Source: Pohlia nutans
Taxonomy: Eukaryota; Streptophyta; Bryopsida; Bryales; Mniaceae
DNA length: 64,000 nt
Reading direction: 5' to 3'
NCBI GenBank assembly: GCA_022496805.1
Contig: CM040101.1
Location: 5,024,501-5,088,500 of the forward strand
Each line of letters starts with the position of its first letter. Position 1 is the stretch's first letter. Below are positions 10,976 to 24,239 of the stretch, piece by piece. The translations under genes were made by a program, and so were the position numbers. The notes under the pieces were generated by a model that did not search any database, had not been told where the DNA came from, and saw nothing but the letters and a program-made list of their open reading frames with translations.

Positions 10976-12520
10976 CTCTTCATCAAGAGATGCTATCCTG
11001 TAGTTGGGTCCATGTATCTCCATTCTAGTAGGAATGTTCTTAGTCTCACACCATTTGAAGTATAAGACTAAATCTTGTGAGCTCATATGATTATAAATTT
11101 ATAAAGCATAGATTATAATAAGCAAAATGATAATGTATATGAATATTCATTTAAAAATAATTATATATATATATATTTTTAACTTATTTAATATTATATA
11201 TTTATATTGTACCTTATTTTTATTAGAACCAAATATAATCATTAAGTCATTTATTTACAAAAGTATGAAATAAAATAATACAATGTTCTATATATAAATG
11301 TTTCATTGCAAAAGATATCTGTTACAAGTAACTCTAGGGAGATTTGGAATTATTAAAATGTAAAAATAACCTTAAAAAATATTAAAATCGGATTTCTAGC
11401 CCATAATCTCAACTCGTCATACTTTGTTCGTCAAAGTGTCGTTCATAGGATTCGTCGGAGTGTCTGATGTGTGAACAAGCCTTTATAGTGAGATGCCTCG
11501 TTCTCTCGCGTCATTCTGTAGCGACATTCATGAGATTAGTTTCTAGTTTGAATATTCGTTCGAATTTTTAATTTTTTAAATAATTTTCTTCATTTTAAAT
11601 TGAATTTTTTTAAATGGAATTTGTTTTAATCTAGTTGCTTCACCAGTTTGGGAAGCTTGTTTTAATCTACTTAGCAATGGACTGTGTTTCGGAAGGCTTT
11701 GAAATCATGTGGGCCTTACCTCCATCTCCTGTGCATTTCACAAAGCCTTACAATTGAGCTATGGGATAGACTGATTTGTACTCTACGCAATCTTCATTAA
11801 CAAAACTTTGCATGAATAATTTGTGCTAGTGTGTGTGTCTGCATGGTTGATATCACAAAATTTTATAGACATATCTAGTCACTAATGTAGACTTGAACTA
11901 TATCCACGAAGAGATCTTTAAGAAAGTTCCTTGTTGCTTTCAACTCCTTAAAGTTTATTGCCCTCAGCTTAACATTATCATTAAGTTGGTTGTATGCACA
12001 AATATGAAATCCAAAAGAATAAAAACTCCAAACTAAAAGTGAGACCAAATATTGCATTAAAGTTGAACTACTTTCTTAAGGTGAACTTTAAAATCAAGGC
12101 ACATGGCACAACATTGTGCAGTAGCAGTTAAGCAAACAATCTTGGCAGAATAATAAACACAAAAATATTATTAAAATCATGAGCAATTTGAGATAAGAAT
12201 GCATACTTATATATGCTTCAAACTCTATTAAAAGAAGGTTGTCCCAAAACTTTGTATCTAACTTTGTATTTGATTTTGAAGAACTCAAATATAACTTCTT
12301 TCTTTCCTCAACAATCGTTATTTGTACCAGGGCATTTGCTAAAAACAATTTTAGGCCAAGGAACAATTCTCTGTGTATCTCAAAGAAATGAATAGTTCTT
12401 TCAAGAGCCTCCGATCAACTATGGCGTAACTTACCTTGCACGCAAAAACTGCAGTTCAAGCAAGGAGTAAAGTGACCATTACATTAGAGTCATCTATAAA
12501 ACGGTTCTCTAGCGTCATTG
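10976..12520. other. AT-rich intergenic sequence
   Basis: No supported gene is present. Several open frames shorter than 100 codons lie on both strands without family features. I see no clear terminal repeats. Confidence 0.4.
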
Positions 12521-12529
12521 CTCTTCATT

Positions 12530-13115
12530 CGACATTCTACAGGTGAATGGGAGCTGGGCCCCAAGCCCGGCGGTTTGGGGCGCTATCCTCACTATTAGAT
12601 AGATGACTTTCGTTCGTCCGTCATGTGGATGACAAAGTCTCCATTCATCCGTATCACGAAACCCTCGGCGGGAAATACTTTGTATACACTCTGTTTCTGC
12701 AGTAAAGTGTGTGTCACTTGTTTTGTTTACTACTTGATCACTTGCTGTGCACTACTGCTAGTTAACTGCTGTTCTCGTACGTTTTTATAGATTATGGGCT
12801 TGTTGCACCATCGTCCTTCCCATTGCTCTTTCCGCTTTTTTTTAAGATAATTTTTGCCACAGTTCGCTTCTGCTTGGTACTTTTTTTGCATAGACTTGTT
12901 CTTTTCTATTTTTCTATTTGTTTCTTCTGTTTTTTCATCGATCCTATTTTGTCTTACTTCTTGCTATCGAATCTCAGACAACAATTACACTACGTACTTA
13001 CCTCGTCCTAGTTTCTTTCGGTTTCTTGATTTTCTTTTTCTCCCGGTTGTTTTTCTTTCCGTTTCTTGTTTTTAATTCCTTGTTTCATGAGTTTCTTCAT
13101 TAGATCTGATAAATC
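12530..13115 (+). other. Probable leader or LTR remnant upstream of a Copia gag
   Basis: The sequence between the AT-rich spacer and the gag start has a different base composition (T and C rich, 12820-13100) and directly precedes the gag frame, as a 5' LTR plus leader would. I cannot place LTR borders or confirm a primer-binding site, and no matching 3' LTR is visible downstream. Confidence 0.35.
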
Positions 13116-14039
13116 ATGGTGCTTCCTTCTGGTCACAATTTTATGGCCCCGCCTCTGCCACTAGCACTCGTTGTGGATCCGCCACCTGATCCCCTGAAAC
13201 CATTTGATCCTGTCGATAATGCCGCTATCGACACTGCTGTTCCAGTTCTTGATATCCCGATCGACACTGCTCCAATAACGCTCGCTCCATTCACTGGAGA
13301 CCATTTCAACCTCTGGAAGTTTCAGATTCAATGTATTTTCCGCTCCCGCGATCTATTGCGCATCGCTGAAGGTACCGAAACCTATGATTCTCATGCAGAT
13401 CTCGCCACTCGCCGCTACTGGAAACGGCGTGATCAGCAAGCGATGGACATCTTGGCCCAGACAATGGATCGTAGCCTACTTCGTCCATTACTTGGAGCTT
13501 CTTCTGCTTATGAGATGTGGCATAGTCTGCATCTGCACTATGATAAACATGCCATTAGCTCTGTTCACTCTCTCCAGAAGCGATTCTTTGATCTAAAACC
13601 TGTAGCTACAAAAGGCGTACGTTCTTTCTTATCTGAACTCAATGATATTAATAGTCAGCTTCGCGACATGCATCTTCAAAAGACTTTTGACGATGATGCA
13701 GTAATTTCCAAAGTCATCTCTAGTCTCCCGTTAGACTACAATGCCTTCACCACAACATAGGAATTAGTTTCTCTAGCAGATAAAACCGTAGCTAACCTCT
13801 CACTTGGCCTAGTGAAGGAAGAAGTAAAACTTCAGAGCGCGACAACTTTATGCCCTGATGTTTTGAAAGCTTTCTATAGCAAGCAGCGTCCTCCTCAGCG
13901 ATCCGCTCCAAGCTCCTCTGCTAGTGCTCACAACTGTAGGGGGAGCACATGTCTCCATCCGATGTATACTCACCTCTCCTCCATGGAGAAGAAGCGAATG
14001 GAATTAAGGGGGCAAGACGGCCCTGCCAAATTTCCTTGA
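13116..14039 (+). pseudogene. gag: Ty1/Copia retrotransposon gag, interrupted by an amber codon
   Basis: Gag forms the virus-like particle of LTR retrotransposons. Residues 60-214 carry the plant Copia gag pattern: ITLAPFTGDHFNLWKFQ near the start, YEMWHSLHLHYD in the middle, then LQKRFFDLKPV and SFLSELNDINSQLRDM, and finally ISSLPLDYNAFTTT. A TAG at 13758-13760 interrupts the frame where relatives carry Trp. The same frame then continues with ELVSLADKTVANLSLGLVKEE to a stop at 14037-14039. No zinc knuckle, protease, integrase or reverse transcriptase follows, so it is a truncated, inactive copy. Confidence 0.8.
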
Positions 14040-16780
14040 GAAAAAAATTAAATGGCTCCCTCGAAATTCTACCTACAATGTTCGCTCCAAGCTCATTTGT
14101 ATGAAAGTTCACTCATTAAAATGGGATTCCAAGCCTATGGTCTCCAATTTTTGCTCGACCGACTAAAAATAAACTATGGTCAAAGGTAGGAATAATTTCC
14201 TTGCACACTAGCACATATGTTGTCAAATTCTTATGCCTCTCAACGACTTCCTGAAATTCATTAGGACGATTCAAAACCCCTTTATAATTCTAGGTATTTT
14301 AAGAGGTTTTTTTACCTTTTGGAGTGATCCAACATCAATGTTTTTAAAACTCGCCACCCAGTTGCAAAAATAAAATCATAGCTGAATAACATGATAGAAA
14401 TGTCGTTTGTTAGTTGGCATGTAATTACTACATATTAACACTTCAACATTGCGTAATATTAACCAATATTTCAAATTCGACTAAAATAAATAAAATCTTA
14501 TTATAGTAGTATGTCAATTGACCAATCATAGCTATGAGTAAGTGCTAAAGATCAATCAGTGTGTTTCGCATCATTCACCAATGTCATTTCCCTCCAAACC
14601 AAACTTTCCCCCGTCTCATTTACCATCACTCCTCATTTATATAGAACCACGTGAATTATAAAAACTTCAACCATTTATACACAAATTAAGAACATACCTA
14701 TAGATCCATTAGATCCAAAACATACTTATAAATTATATATACACAAATCTTTAACATTGTCCTAAACAATTCCCAAACAAACCGATCTTTAAAAGCTATA
14801 TCCTAGTGTTGTTTTCATATTATGCTAGTGCGATATGTTTGTAGTATTTGAATAAAAGTGACCACTTCGCCTCGCTGACGAAGTCGTCGTATAGGCATTG
14901 TGTCTTCCCCTATTCTCGCAAATTATTTGCGACACGTCCCCATTTCAATACTTCAAGTGAAATGCAGAGAATGTTCAATGCCATGTGGTCACGGTTGTTA
15001 ATTGCATTTGTGTATTCTATAAACTCCTCGCGCTTAGTTCCTACAAACGCTATTACTCTTATATGATCCAGTTTGGATCTCTCTCCTTTCTTTGTTTGCA
15101 TTCTTTTTTCCAATGCCTCTCTGAGAATAATAATTTAGTGTTTGTCTTTAGCAATGGATGAAGTAAAGCGATTCAGTTGCAGATTTAGGGGGAGGCCGCC
15201 ATCGACTCGAAAACCTACACCTGCAAGGATGAAGGCAATGCATTTTAATTATTTCTACAACAAATTAGATGACATCGTCCAAATGCAGTAGAGAAGTAGA
15301 TAAGGTCACCTAAATGTCAACAATCGTTCTCTCATGCTACCTTCATCAAAAAAATGATAATAGAATTGAACATCCCTTGTTTTTGAATTAAACAAGGAAA
15401 ATTGTAAAGAAGATATTTATTGTCGTTGCTCGTTGTATAATCTGTTGCTGCAACGTCGGAGCCAAAATGCACACTACTATGAGAGTCCACTATTATCCCG
15501 GGGAAGTCACTGTCAAGAATTTAAATAACTATGAGAGATCAAATATATGGTGTCTTTTATTCATTTGAGATAAAAATTATAAATTTATAAAAGTAATATA
15601 GGGTGTTATAAAACCAAATTGGGAATATTTTAGGAATATTCATAAAATATATGGAATATATCCTAAATATACTATAAATAGTATAATATTCCAATTATTT
15701 CATAGCCCCCCATTAAATACCCTTTGTACACTCATATGTACCCAAAATTTACACTAAGTGATTTCCTCGAGACTCTTATACTTATCGTCACGCTCAGTAT
15801 TGTATCACAACAAACATAAAATAGAAGCTCGGAATGTAGAGAAGAAAGGGAGCATAAAATTTGTGACAGTTGAATAGAAAGGATCGTCGTTTGTTTTATC
15901 ACGTGTTGCTGCAGCTCCTGCCTCACCAAGCTAGGCTTCACCTAAAACTAACAATTAGCAAGTTGAGGGCAGGGGTAGGAAATTTTATAGTTCCCCGTTG
16001 TCCTTATCTTGCCACCTTAATAGGTTATTTGGGGGGCAAGCTTGGAAATGTGTAGTATCGGAACTATAAGTCCTAAATGTATATTTTAGTAGATTTTTCA
16101 ATAAATTACTACCGTTCCTATTTTTTTTTAAAGTGGCTTCTAAGATTGTCTCTAATTTTGTGTAATCTTGTTGCTATGTTCCTAGGATTCAACCAGGTAG
16201 AAACATTGCATGAAGTTGCACCATAACAACTTGTAAATACAGCCTGTTAACACCAAAGTGAAAACATACCTACTTTCTTCTTGTGTTTATATTTTTTCAA
16301 ATTTTGTAGTGGTTGGGGTTCAAATTACGTCCTTGGCAGCATGAATTATCACGCCAAGAAATGGAGGAACATGTTGTTTGAGATTTCCCTGCCATATGAG
16401 CCTCCCTCAGCTCATTGGAATTGTTGGCGCCAAACAAGAGTATGAAGGAGTCCACACATTGTCATGCATTAGGAGATTCTCAATACGCGTTGATTCCATC
16501 CCAACTTGCGACACATGCTTTGACCCCACATACTATGACTTAGACCCTTACGCTAGCTTCACCATGCATTGCTTTAAAAATAAATAAATAAAATTTATGT
16601 TTTTTTCAATATTTTTCAATATTTTCGTTTTTCAATATTTTTGACTGTGACTTAATTTGAGAAATAAAATGTTATTGGAGCTGTTCAGTCCCCTCCCCAA
16701 AGCTAATTTGAAACTTAAAACTACATGGCGTTGATTTAGACTCCCACTGCTGGACATGTTCTAAGTTCATCACTCACTTA
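14040..16780. other. Intergenic sequence, mostly unassigned
   Basis: No gene is supported. Positions about 15500-15740 resemble 56480-56740: both carry a GGTGTC/GGTCCT..TTTATTCATT block, repeated GAATAT motifs, and a final AAATACCCT segment. This suggests a dispersed repeat. The frame at 16378-16587 shows no exon signals or family motifs. Confidence 0.4.
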
Positions 16781-17317
16781 TTATTGTCTCTGTCCCACTA
16801 GGGGAGAGACCACGAAAACGCATCATTTTCAAGGAGTTCCATTGCTGAACAATATAAACAAGCCATAAAAGTAAATCTAGGGTAAATCTTAAGGCAGAGA
16901 CTACGCTTGTTTTTAAGGTTATAGTTATCAGATCATCAAAAATAGATGAAAAACGTGGGCAAAGGACGAATGAGAAATGTGCCGGCGTGGCATAAGCCCA
17001 GCGAGCCTTCGTTATCCAAACCCCCTCTCAACACCAAAACCCTAAAACCCTTCACCTCGCTTTCCGCTCTCGCTCTTGGCTCAAGCTTCGCCTTCCCTCA
17101 CACCGTCTGCTGCTTCTGAAGAATTTTCGTCGTAGGCGCAGTTTGCGATTTCGGAGGTAGAATAGGTTTTTGACTACAATTTTTTTGAGTCAGGGCTTCG
17201 AGAGGCTGACGGTGGAGAGTTCAGTTGGTGGCGAATGGGGACGAGGGATGTGACGAACGGGCGTTTCTGATCGGCAACGAAGGAGAGGTCGGGAAAGTGG
17301 CAGATGAAATTTTAGGC
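16781..17317 (+). promoter_or_regulatory. Upstream region of the organellar DNA polymerase gene, with telo-box and uORF
   Basis: A telo-box-like AAACCCTAAAACCC lies at about 17036-17050. Telo-boxes are common in plant promoters of replication and translation genes. A CT-rich tract (17050-17115) follows. An upstream ORF, 17235-17270, encodes MGTRDVTNGRF and ends 48 nt before the main ATG in another frame. It could lower translation of the main ORF. Transcription start is not determined. Confidence 0.5.
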
Positions 17318-20300
17318 ATGGCGAGGATGCCGGGGGCAGCAGCCGGAACGGGCTTCATTTCTCCGCCGCAGCAGCTGTTGGGCCCCTGCGTCTCCCGCCC
17401 TTTGTGCAGCCACTGTTCCTCCGGCAGTGCGAGCTTGCGGTCTGGCTTCTTCGACGACTTCCGTAACTGGTAAGCTTTTAGGCGTTACTCGTGCAATGCT
17501 ACTCACATTCTCCATCTAGGTTAGCTACACCTAGTTGTGACACGGAGGATAGTTTCTCTCATTAGAATGTTCGAATTTTTAAATGTTTTGTTGCAAATCT
17601 AAGAGGATTTCAACGTACCTGGTGGACATTCTCAAAATCAATATGCACTTATTGTGCCAGATTTTGGAGTGTTGCCTTTAGGTGTAGTTGCATCATTTTG
17701 GTAATTCTAGAGTTGTTTTGGTTTTTGGATCTCCTTCACCTTTTTGGATACTGAAAGAGTGTGTTTGCATCCAGGCGTACCGACGAGAAGGCAGGAAGAA
17801 GGAAGACGCATAATCGCAGAGTTTTCATTTCAAATGTGAGTGCAATGAGTTCGTCACAAGGGACCTTCATCTACCGTACGTTTCTAGCTAGGCCTACTAT
17901 TCATTTAGCAACCATTAGACGAGGAGGTATTTATGGCGTTGATCATAGAGCAAGGCAGACAGTAGAGACGCGAAGCTCTAGGACGAAATCTAGTGTGGCG
18001 GGGCGTGTGAGCAACAGGTTTGAATATTTAAATCCTAGTAGTGGTGCAGACTGTAAACTCTCTCACTGGGGAAGTACCGAGTTAGAATTAGAGGAGCTTT
18101 TGACCAGAAACGGGAGATACATGGACGTGCCGAGGACGGGAAGGGTTCCAGCGACGGCACTGAATCCAGTGTTAGGTCCTGCACAATATACGAAGGAACA
18201 AGTTCAGCCGCACTTATTAGCGAGTAGTTTTAACACGGCACTCCAGTTTGGGCCCTCGGGAATGTCATCTGCTGTACTTCGGTCATCTCCTCCAACATGG
18301 ACAGCTCCCAGCCGGACTGTCAAAGTCGCTTACCAGGCAGTCTCGAAGACGAAATCTCAAGCAAGTAATTCAGCACCTGTCCTTCCTCAGTATGCTCGCC
18401 GTGTTGGCAGAATCAGTGCGCAAAACCAAAGCTCGCCTTTACTGCTCTCTCCGCAGGTTTCGGATTTGGGTGTGACTTCCAAGGGTTTGGATTCCGGACG
18501 TGGGGAAGCGTGGGAGAGGGCTGCGCAGAAGTTGGGTCTATTGGAGCCAGCAAAGTCCGTGAGTGCATTGTCTTTCAGGACAGAGGCATCAGTGGCCGAG
18601 GTGGAGCCTGAGAATCCTCACTCATCGCTTTTCCCTACTGTGGATAAGAAAATCCAATCGGAGCCTTTTCGTTTGAATTCAGTATCACGTGAGAAGAAGT
18701 CCGAGATGTTTGAAGCGGTTGCACGAGAACGTCAAGATAATTTTGAGCCTTTGAAGGTGAGTGAGCATATCCCTGAATGGGGGTCGGAACCTCCTAGTGC
18801 ATTTGAAAAACAATTAGAGGAAAACCTATCAACAAGTCACATTGACGAACCTGAGGGCGGCAAAACTAAGAAGATTCCTGCGAGACGGAGGACCATTGCT
18901 AAGAAAACAGGCGTCGATGGTTTCGTGGACGAGAGTAAGCCCAAACGCAAACCTAGAGCGAAGAAAGTACCAGTCGCCGTGCAACCGGAAGAGAAAGATG
19001 TAAGGGAGGTCGCTGTCACAAACGGTCCCGTGGAGGCTTCCAACAAGGATCTGCCTGAGGAACGACAATCATTTCCCAATGAATCTGTTCTGATCATTGA
19101 TAGCGTTGAACAGGCTACTCTAATTGTTCAGCAGCTGATGGGCGAGTACAAGGATCTGGTGCATGCTTGTGATACTGAGGTACTCCTTTAGTAATTCCTA
19201 ATCAAGTCGACTCTGTAATGTTCCGTTGTGTTCTTGTCTGTGTGGACAGTCTCTAGCAAGGTCATTTTATTTATCAACGTTACACTTGTGCACAATCGAT
19301 TGAGCTGAGGATTTATTGGGCTTTAGTGTATGTGCTCAAACGCCTTTGTTTTGCCGTTGGACTCTAACGGCCTGTTAACTGTACGCATTCGATTGAACTC
19401 TCATCCATTTCCATTTTACTATGCTACTACTTCTTTCTTGTGGAATAATGTTCATGTTATAGCGCCAGTTTGGGTTAGTGAACTCAGTGCTCATGATGCT
19501 CCAGGTTGGAGAAATAGACGTTAAGAAAGAGAGTCCAGTTGGACATGGGCGTATTACATGTTTCAGCATCTATTGTGGACCAAGTGCGAATTTTGGAGAT
19601 GGAAAAAACCGTCTTTGGGTGGATGTGCTGGATGGTGGGGAGGATGTTCTGAAAGTGTTTAAACGCTATTTTGAGGATCCTCATATCAACAAGGTAGGTC
19701 TTTTGACGACTTTTACTTCTCTACCTAGTATGCACGGAGAGAGATCATTATTCTCGCAGATTTGAAATTATTGTCTGGTTCATGTGACGAGGGGCTTGAC
19801 TTGTAGGTTAGATTTTGTAGTTTGGTGTGGGCGATATTTAAAATTAGAAAGGTCTCTACGGAGATTTCATCGTCTACAATTTAGTGAATTTGAAATAGTT
19901 TGCATGGAGTTTCAGTGGGTCTACTGGAGTTAACCGGGTGCCTTCATCTTGTTCCTTTTTCCTGCTACAGGACGAACCTTATCGGAAGTTTTCCCTGTTA
20001 TTTTACTATACGATCAATCATTTTAAGCAAACGTTGATAACAGACATTTACATGGGTTATCGATTTTAGGATAAAATTAAGTTTATGTTTAAGTTTTTAG
20101 GATCGAGGGAGACTGGCATAAAATCTTCAATCAGTGTGTTTGGTGATGTCGGCAGGTATGGCACAACTACAGTTTTGACAAGCATATCCTAAGCAGACAT
20201 GGAATACATGCTCAAGGTTTCTATGCGGACACTATGCACCTGGCTCGTTTAAATGATTCAGCAAGGAGGGGTGCCAAAGGGGGCTACTCACTCGAAGTGT

Positions 20301-23300
20301 TAAGTGCCGATGAGAAAGTGATGGATAGTTATGCCAGGCATTTAAGTGAAATGGATGATTCTATATTGGCGGGGAAGAAGTCAATGAAAGATCTGTTTGG
20401 GAAGGCGAACTTGAAAAAAGATGGCACTCCTGGTAAAATCAAAACGATACCTCCGGTTGAGGAATTGCAAAGAGGCGAGCAGTGGCGGGATGCTTGGATT
20501 CACTATTCAACGTTTGATGCAGTATGCACATGGCGCCTCTGGCAAAGTCTTCAGCAGAAGCTGAAAAGTACTCCATGGAATGTGGTAGACATGGGGAAAA
20601 CGGGGTCCATGTATGACTTCTATGAGAAGTACTGGAGGCCGTTTGGAGAAGTTTTGGTGAACATGGAGGCTGATGGAATGCTTGTGGATTGTGATCACCT
20701 CGCTAGTATAGAGAAAGTTGCAAGGAATCAACAACAAATTTCAGTTAGCCGCTTTCGGAAATGGGCGGCAAAATACTGTCCAGATGCTGCATTGATGAAC
20801 GTTGGAAGTGATGCTCAAATTCGCCAATTTTTGTTTGGAGGCACTGCCAACAGGTAGTTCTTTGCAATGCCGTGTCTGGTTCCAGTAGCTGCTGTTTGTG
20901 TTTAACTCGTTCCCAGTAGTAGATTAGGATATTTCAATTGCTCTTGACTATCCAAGAATTTCGTGACAATTATAATTTACATCAGATTCCTTGATATTCA
21001 AGTAAAGCATGCTGTAGACGTTATGACAATCAATCTACAGTTAGCTCGGTTCTGTTAACTTAGAATACGTGTCAGGATACAGATTGAGGTTATTGAGGTT
21101 TCCTTTTAAATTGCAGGAAAGATGCAAACCAAGTACTACCTATGGAGCGGGAATTCAATGTGCCCAATACTGACGGATTCATTGAGGAGGGGAAAAAGGT
21201 TTCCAAAAAGACAAAACCCATTGTGATAAGAGGGCTTGCGAATTTTGGCATTAAAATACCTGTGGACACCTACACGTCTTCTGGATGGCCAGCAGTCGGT
21301 GGTGCAGCAATCAAGGTGAGAAATGTCTTCGATCTATATTTTTATGAGTGCTGGAATATTTAAACGAATTGTTTTGGCCATTAAAATCATCAGGCCTGAT
21401 TAAGGGGGTTGCTGGTTACTTTTGAACTCTCATGAAGTGATATTTTTTCCCACCTTTTTGAATGCTGTGTTGTCTATGCTGTATTTCAGGCACTTGCAGG
21501 CAAAGTTGCAATTGACTATACTGCTCTGGAAGCTGATTCTGAGGATGGAATCCTTGAGAACATCGAAGATTCTGGAGGTTTACTGACGTCAGCGGGAGTG
21601 GAGTCTAACCACGAAGATCTGTCTGTATATGGCAAGGCATATGAGGCCTTTGGTAAAGGTCAAGAAGGCAAGGAGGCGTGCATGGCATTAGCCGCGTTGT
21701 GTGAAGTTGCTTCAATCAACACTTTACTGTCGAACTTCATAGAGCCTTTACAGGTACATCTGTTGTTCGAAAATGTTTCTAGCGCCCACGGCTAGTTTCG
21801 GTGACCTGGACAACAAGATTCGTGGCTCACAATTTCTTTTCTCGGAAAAATGCACCAAAACTAGTGTTCATTTACATTGAAGAACTGTGAAGGCTTAAAA
21901 TTGATCACCTAACTTGAGTAGGATAAAGCTAGTCATATAGTAGAATTTATTTATTTTTATCATATTAACTAAGTCATTGGTCTTTCAAGACCTTTCTTTC
22001 TACCAAATTCTTTAATATTGACATGGAAGATATCTTGCAGGGCAACGATATCAAGAGTACCTCTGATGGTCGGGTGCATTGTTCCTTGAACATCAATACT
22101 GAAACTGGGCGATTGTCTGCAAGAAGGCCAAGTCTGCAGGTTAGTATGTGCTGGTACCGTCATACCTAGATTTTTTTAATGTTTGTGTTGTATTACAGTA
22201 TACTGTTTCTTGCTAATTCCGGTAATGCATTTACCTATAGCTACAAGAATCAAGAACTTCTTAATCGATAGTTGCAGTCATTGGCTTACTATTTGTCACA
22301 TCGTATGTTATGTCACTGATCTAGAGATGAAGGTTTCAACAACTCTTCATAATGGTACTCATTGCGACCATTGGTTTTGTTGCATTGTTTTTGTTGCAGA
22401 ATCAACCAGCTCTAGAAAAAGACCGTTACAAAATACGTCAAGCCTTTGTTGCTGCTCCTGGAAAGAGTTTGGTCGTTGCTGATTATGGGCAGGTGTGAGG
22501 CGCTGTTTGTTAAGCTTATCCAAGTAGCATCTCATCGTCAGCTTTTCCGTTGTAGATGGTTGTGTGGAATGTCTCTTGGTTTTTTTATATGCTTTTATCA
22601 ATATCATATAAGTTGAGCTAATTCTAAACCACGGATGTCTTTGCTGCCTCAGTTGGAGTTGCGGTTACTTGCTCATTTAGCAGATTGCAAGAGCATGAAA
22701 GCGGCCTTCAAAGCTGGTGGTGACTTTCATTCAAGGACGGCTATGAACATGTACCCTCATGTTCGTGAAGCTGTTGAAAAAGGGAGAGTGTTGCTGGAGT
22801 GGGAAGGCCAAGGGAAACCACCTGCTCCACTGTTGAAAGTACGTGATCTTCGCTCTGAAATTCGATTCACGCGCTATCGATCAGAAAATGCCGGTCGTAA
22901 CAATATTTAAACCGACTTGGAAGATCATGGTTTGTTGTAAATCCTATTGCGAATAGTAAGATATCCTCGTCAATTAATAAATGATCTGCAGTACTCATTA
23001 TATATTTATGGTGTGGGCTTCTTAGGATATGTTTGGGTCGGAGAGGAGAAAAGCGAAGATGCTGAACTTCTCAATTGCATACGGAAAAACTGCTATGGGG
23101 CTGGCTAAGGATTGGAAGGTGAGATTTCTGTCATATATAGCATGTTTTTGTTGCCTTCAGAGTGCAATATCTTGAAGAATCCATCACTATTCACCAGACT
23201 GTGGTCCATAGTATTTTAGTGATTTTTGGGTAATGTTCGAGGCATAGGTTTGAAAATGGTATTGTTCCGAGTATTACTTGCTTATCGACTTGAAGCTTCT

Positions 23301-24239
23301 GCAGGTCTGTCAGCGCTTGTTTAAACTCTGGCTTTAATCTTCATGTTTTAATTTCTTTCCTCTCTCTCGCAGGTGAGTTTGGATGAGGCAAAAGCTACAG
23401 TGAATCTTTGGTACAGTGATAGGCCTGAAGTGCTAGCTTGGCAAAAGGAGCGCAAGCAGGAGGCTCATGAAACTTTGTGCGTGCATACATTATTGGGGCG
23501 TGCACGCCATCTTCCTGATGTGAACTCTTCCAACTCTTTGCTTCGGTCCCATATGGAGCGCGCTGCTATCAACACTCCTGTCCAGGTAAGCACATATACG
23601 TGGATGCAATTCCAACGGTGATCTTCCCAATATCAAGTTTCATGATTTGTGAGGTGCCAATGGTGAAGTTCAGCGTGCCTGATTTGTATTGTCGACGCTG
23701 CATGTAGAAGCTAAAGACTTGGTGATACAATCCATGATGTATTCCTGAGCACTTGTTTGCTTTGATCAGGGAAGTGCGGCAGATGTTGCAATGTGCGCTA
23801 TGCTTGAAATCAAGCGGAACGCGAAGCTTCGGGAACTTGGTTGGAAACTCCTTTTACAGGTTAGCCTTTGGCTCAACGTTTTCCTTCTGAGGACAAGTAG
23901 TAGAGTAGTAGAGGTACCTACTCTTTTGATATGGTCCCTCTTGTCTAGGAGTAGGTTCCGCAATACAAGAGATTCTAGCAAAAACTGAGCCATTCTTGTT
24001 TGCTTTTAGCATTAGTTCTGATCGCATTTAGTACACCCAGAGAACACGGGAATGATTGGAATTGGGTGAACTTGCAGGTACACGACGAGGTCATCTTAGA
24101 AGGGCCAACGGAGTCTGCAGCAGAAGCCAAAGACTTGGTGATACAATCCATGATGTATCCCTTTGATGGCAAAAACTGTTTGGATGTTGAGTTGCTCGTC
24201 GATGGAGATTACGCAGAGAATTGGTATGCTGCGAAGTAA
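17318..24239 (+). CDS. POP: Plant organellar DNA polymerase, family A (POP/POLI type), 13 exons, 1280 aa
   Basis: POP replicates and repairs plastid and mitochondrial DNA. Exons: 17318-17469, 17775-19179, 19505-19693, 20156-20853, 21117-21315, 21490-21753, 22041-22139, 22400-22492, 22653-22838, 23026-23118, 23373-23585, 23770-23859, 24078-24239; all GT-AG, 3843 nt in frame. Residues 1-50 look like an organelle transit peptide. Residues 50-500 are poorly conserved, rich in Ser, Lys and Arg, and make it longer than the roughly 1050 aa seed-plant enzymes. The 3'-5' exonuclease follows: motif I HACDTE (514-519), motif II VWHNYSFDKH (583-592), motif III YSTFDA (about 699-704). The polymerase domain has GRVHCSLNINTETGRLSARR (exon 7), motif A VVADYGQ plus LELR (exons 8-9), motif B RRKAKMLNFSIAYGKTAMGL (exon 10) and motif C VHDEV (exon 13). 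All catalytic acidic residues are present. I chose the in-frame ATG at 17318; frames upstream lack an ATG. Confidence 0.95.
23705..23744 (+). repeat. Duplicated exon-13 fragment inside an intron of the polymerase gene
   Basis: Bases 23707-23743 repeat exon 13 sequence at 24124-24160 (residues EAKDLVIQSMMY) with only a couple of differences, but lie between exons 11 and 12. The copy diverges just after the MMY codons and runs into a TGA, so it is not a usable alternative exon. It records a local duplication or a template-switch event. Confidence 0.75.

Noticed and set aside
13306..13488. Minus-strand frame opposite the Copia gag
   Set aside because: It is the shadow of a well recognised gag frame.
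17312..17515. Minus-strand frames over polymerase exons 1 and 2 (also 18829-19097)
   Set aside because: They are antisense to confirmed coding exons and show no family features.
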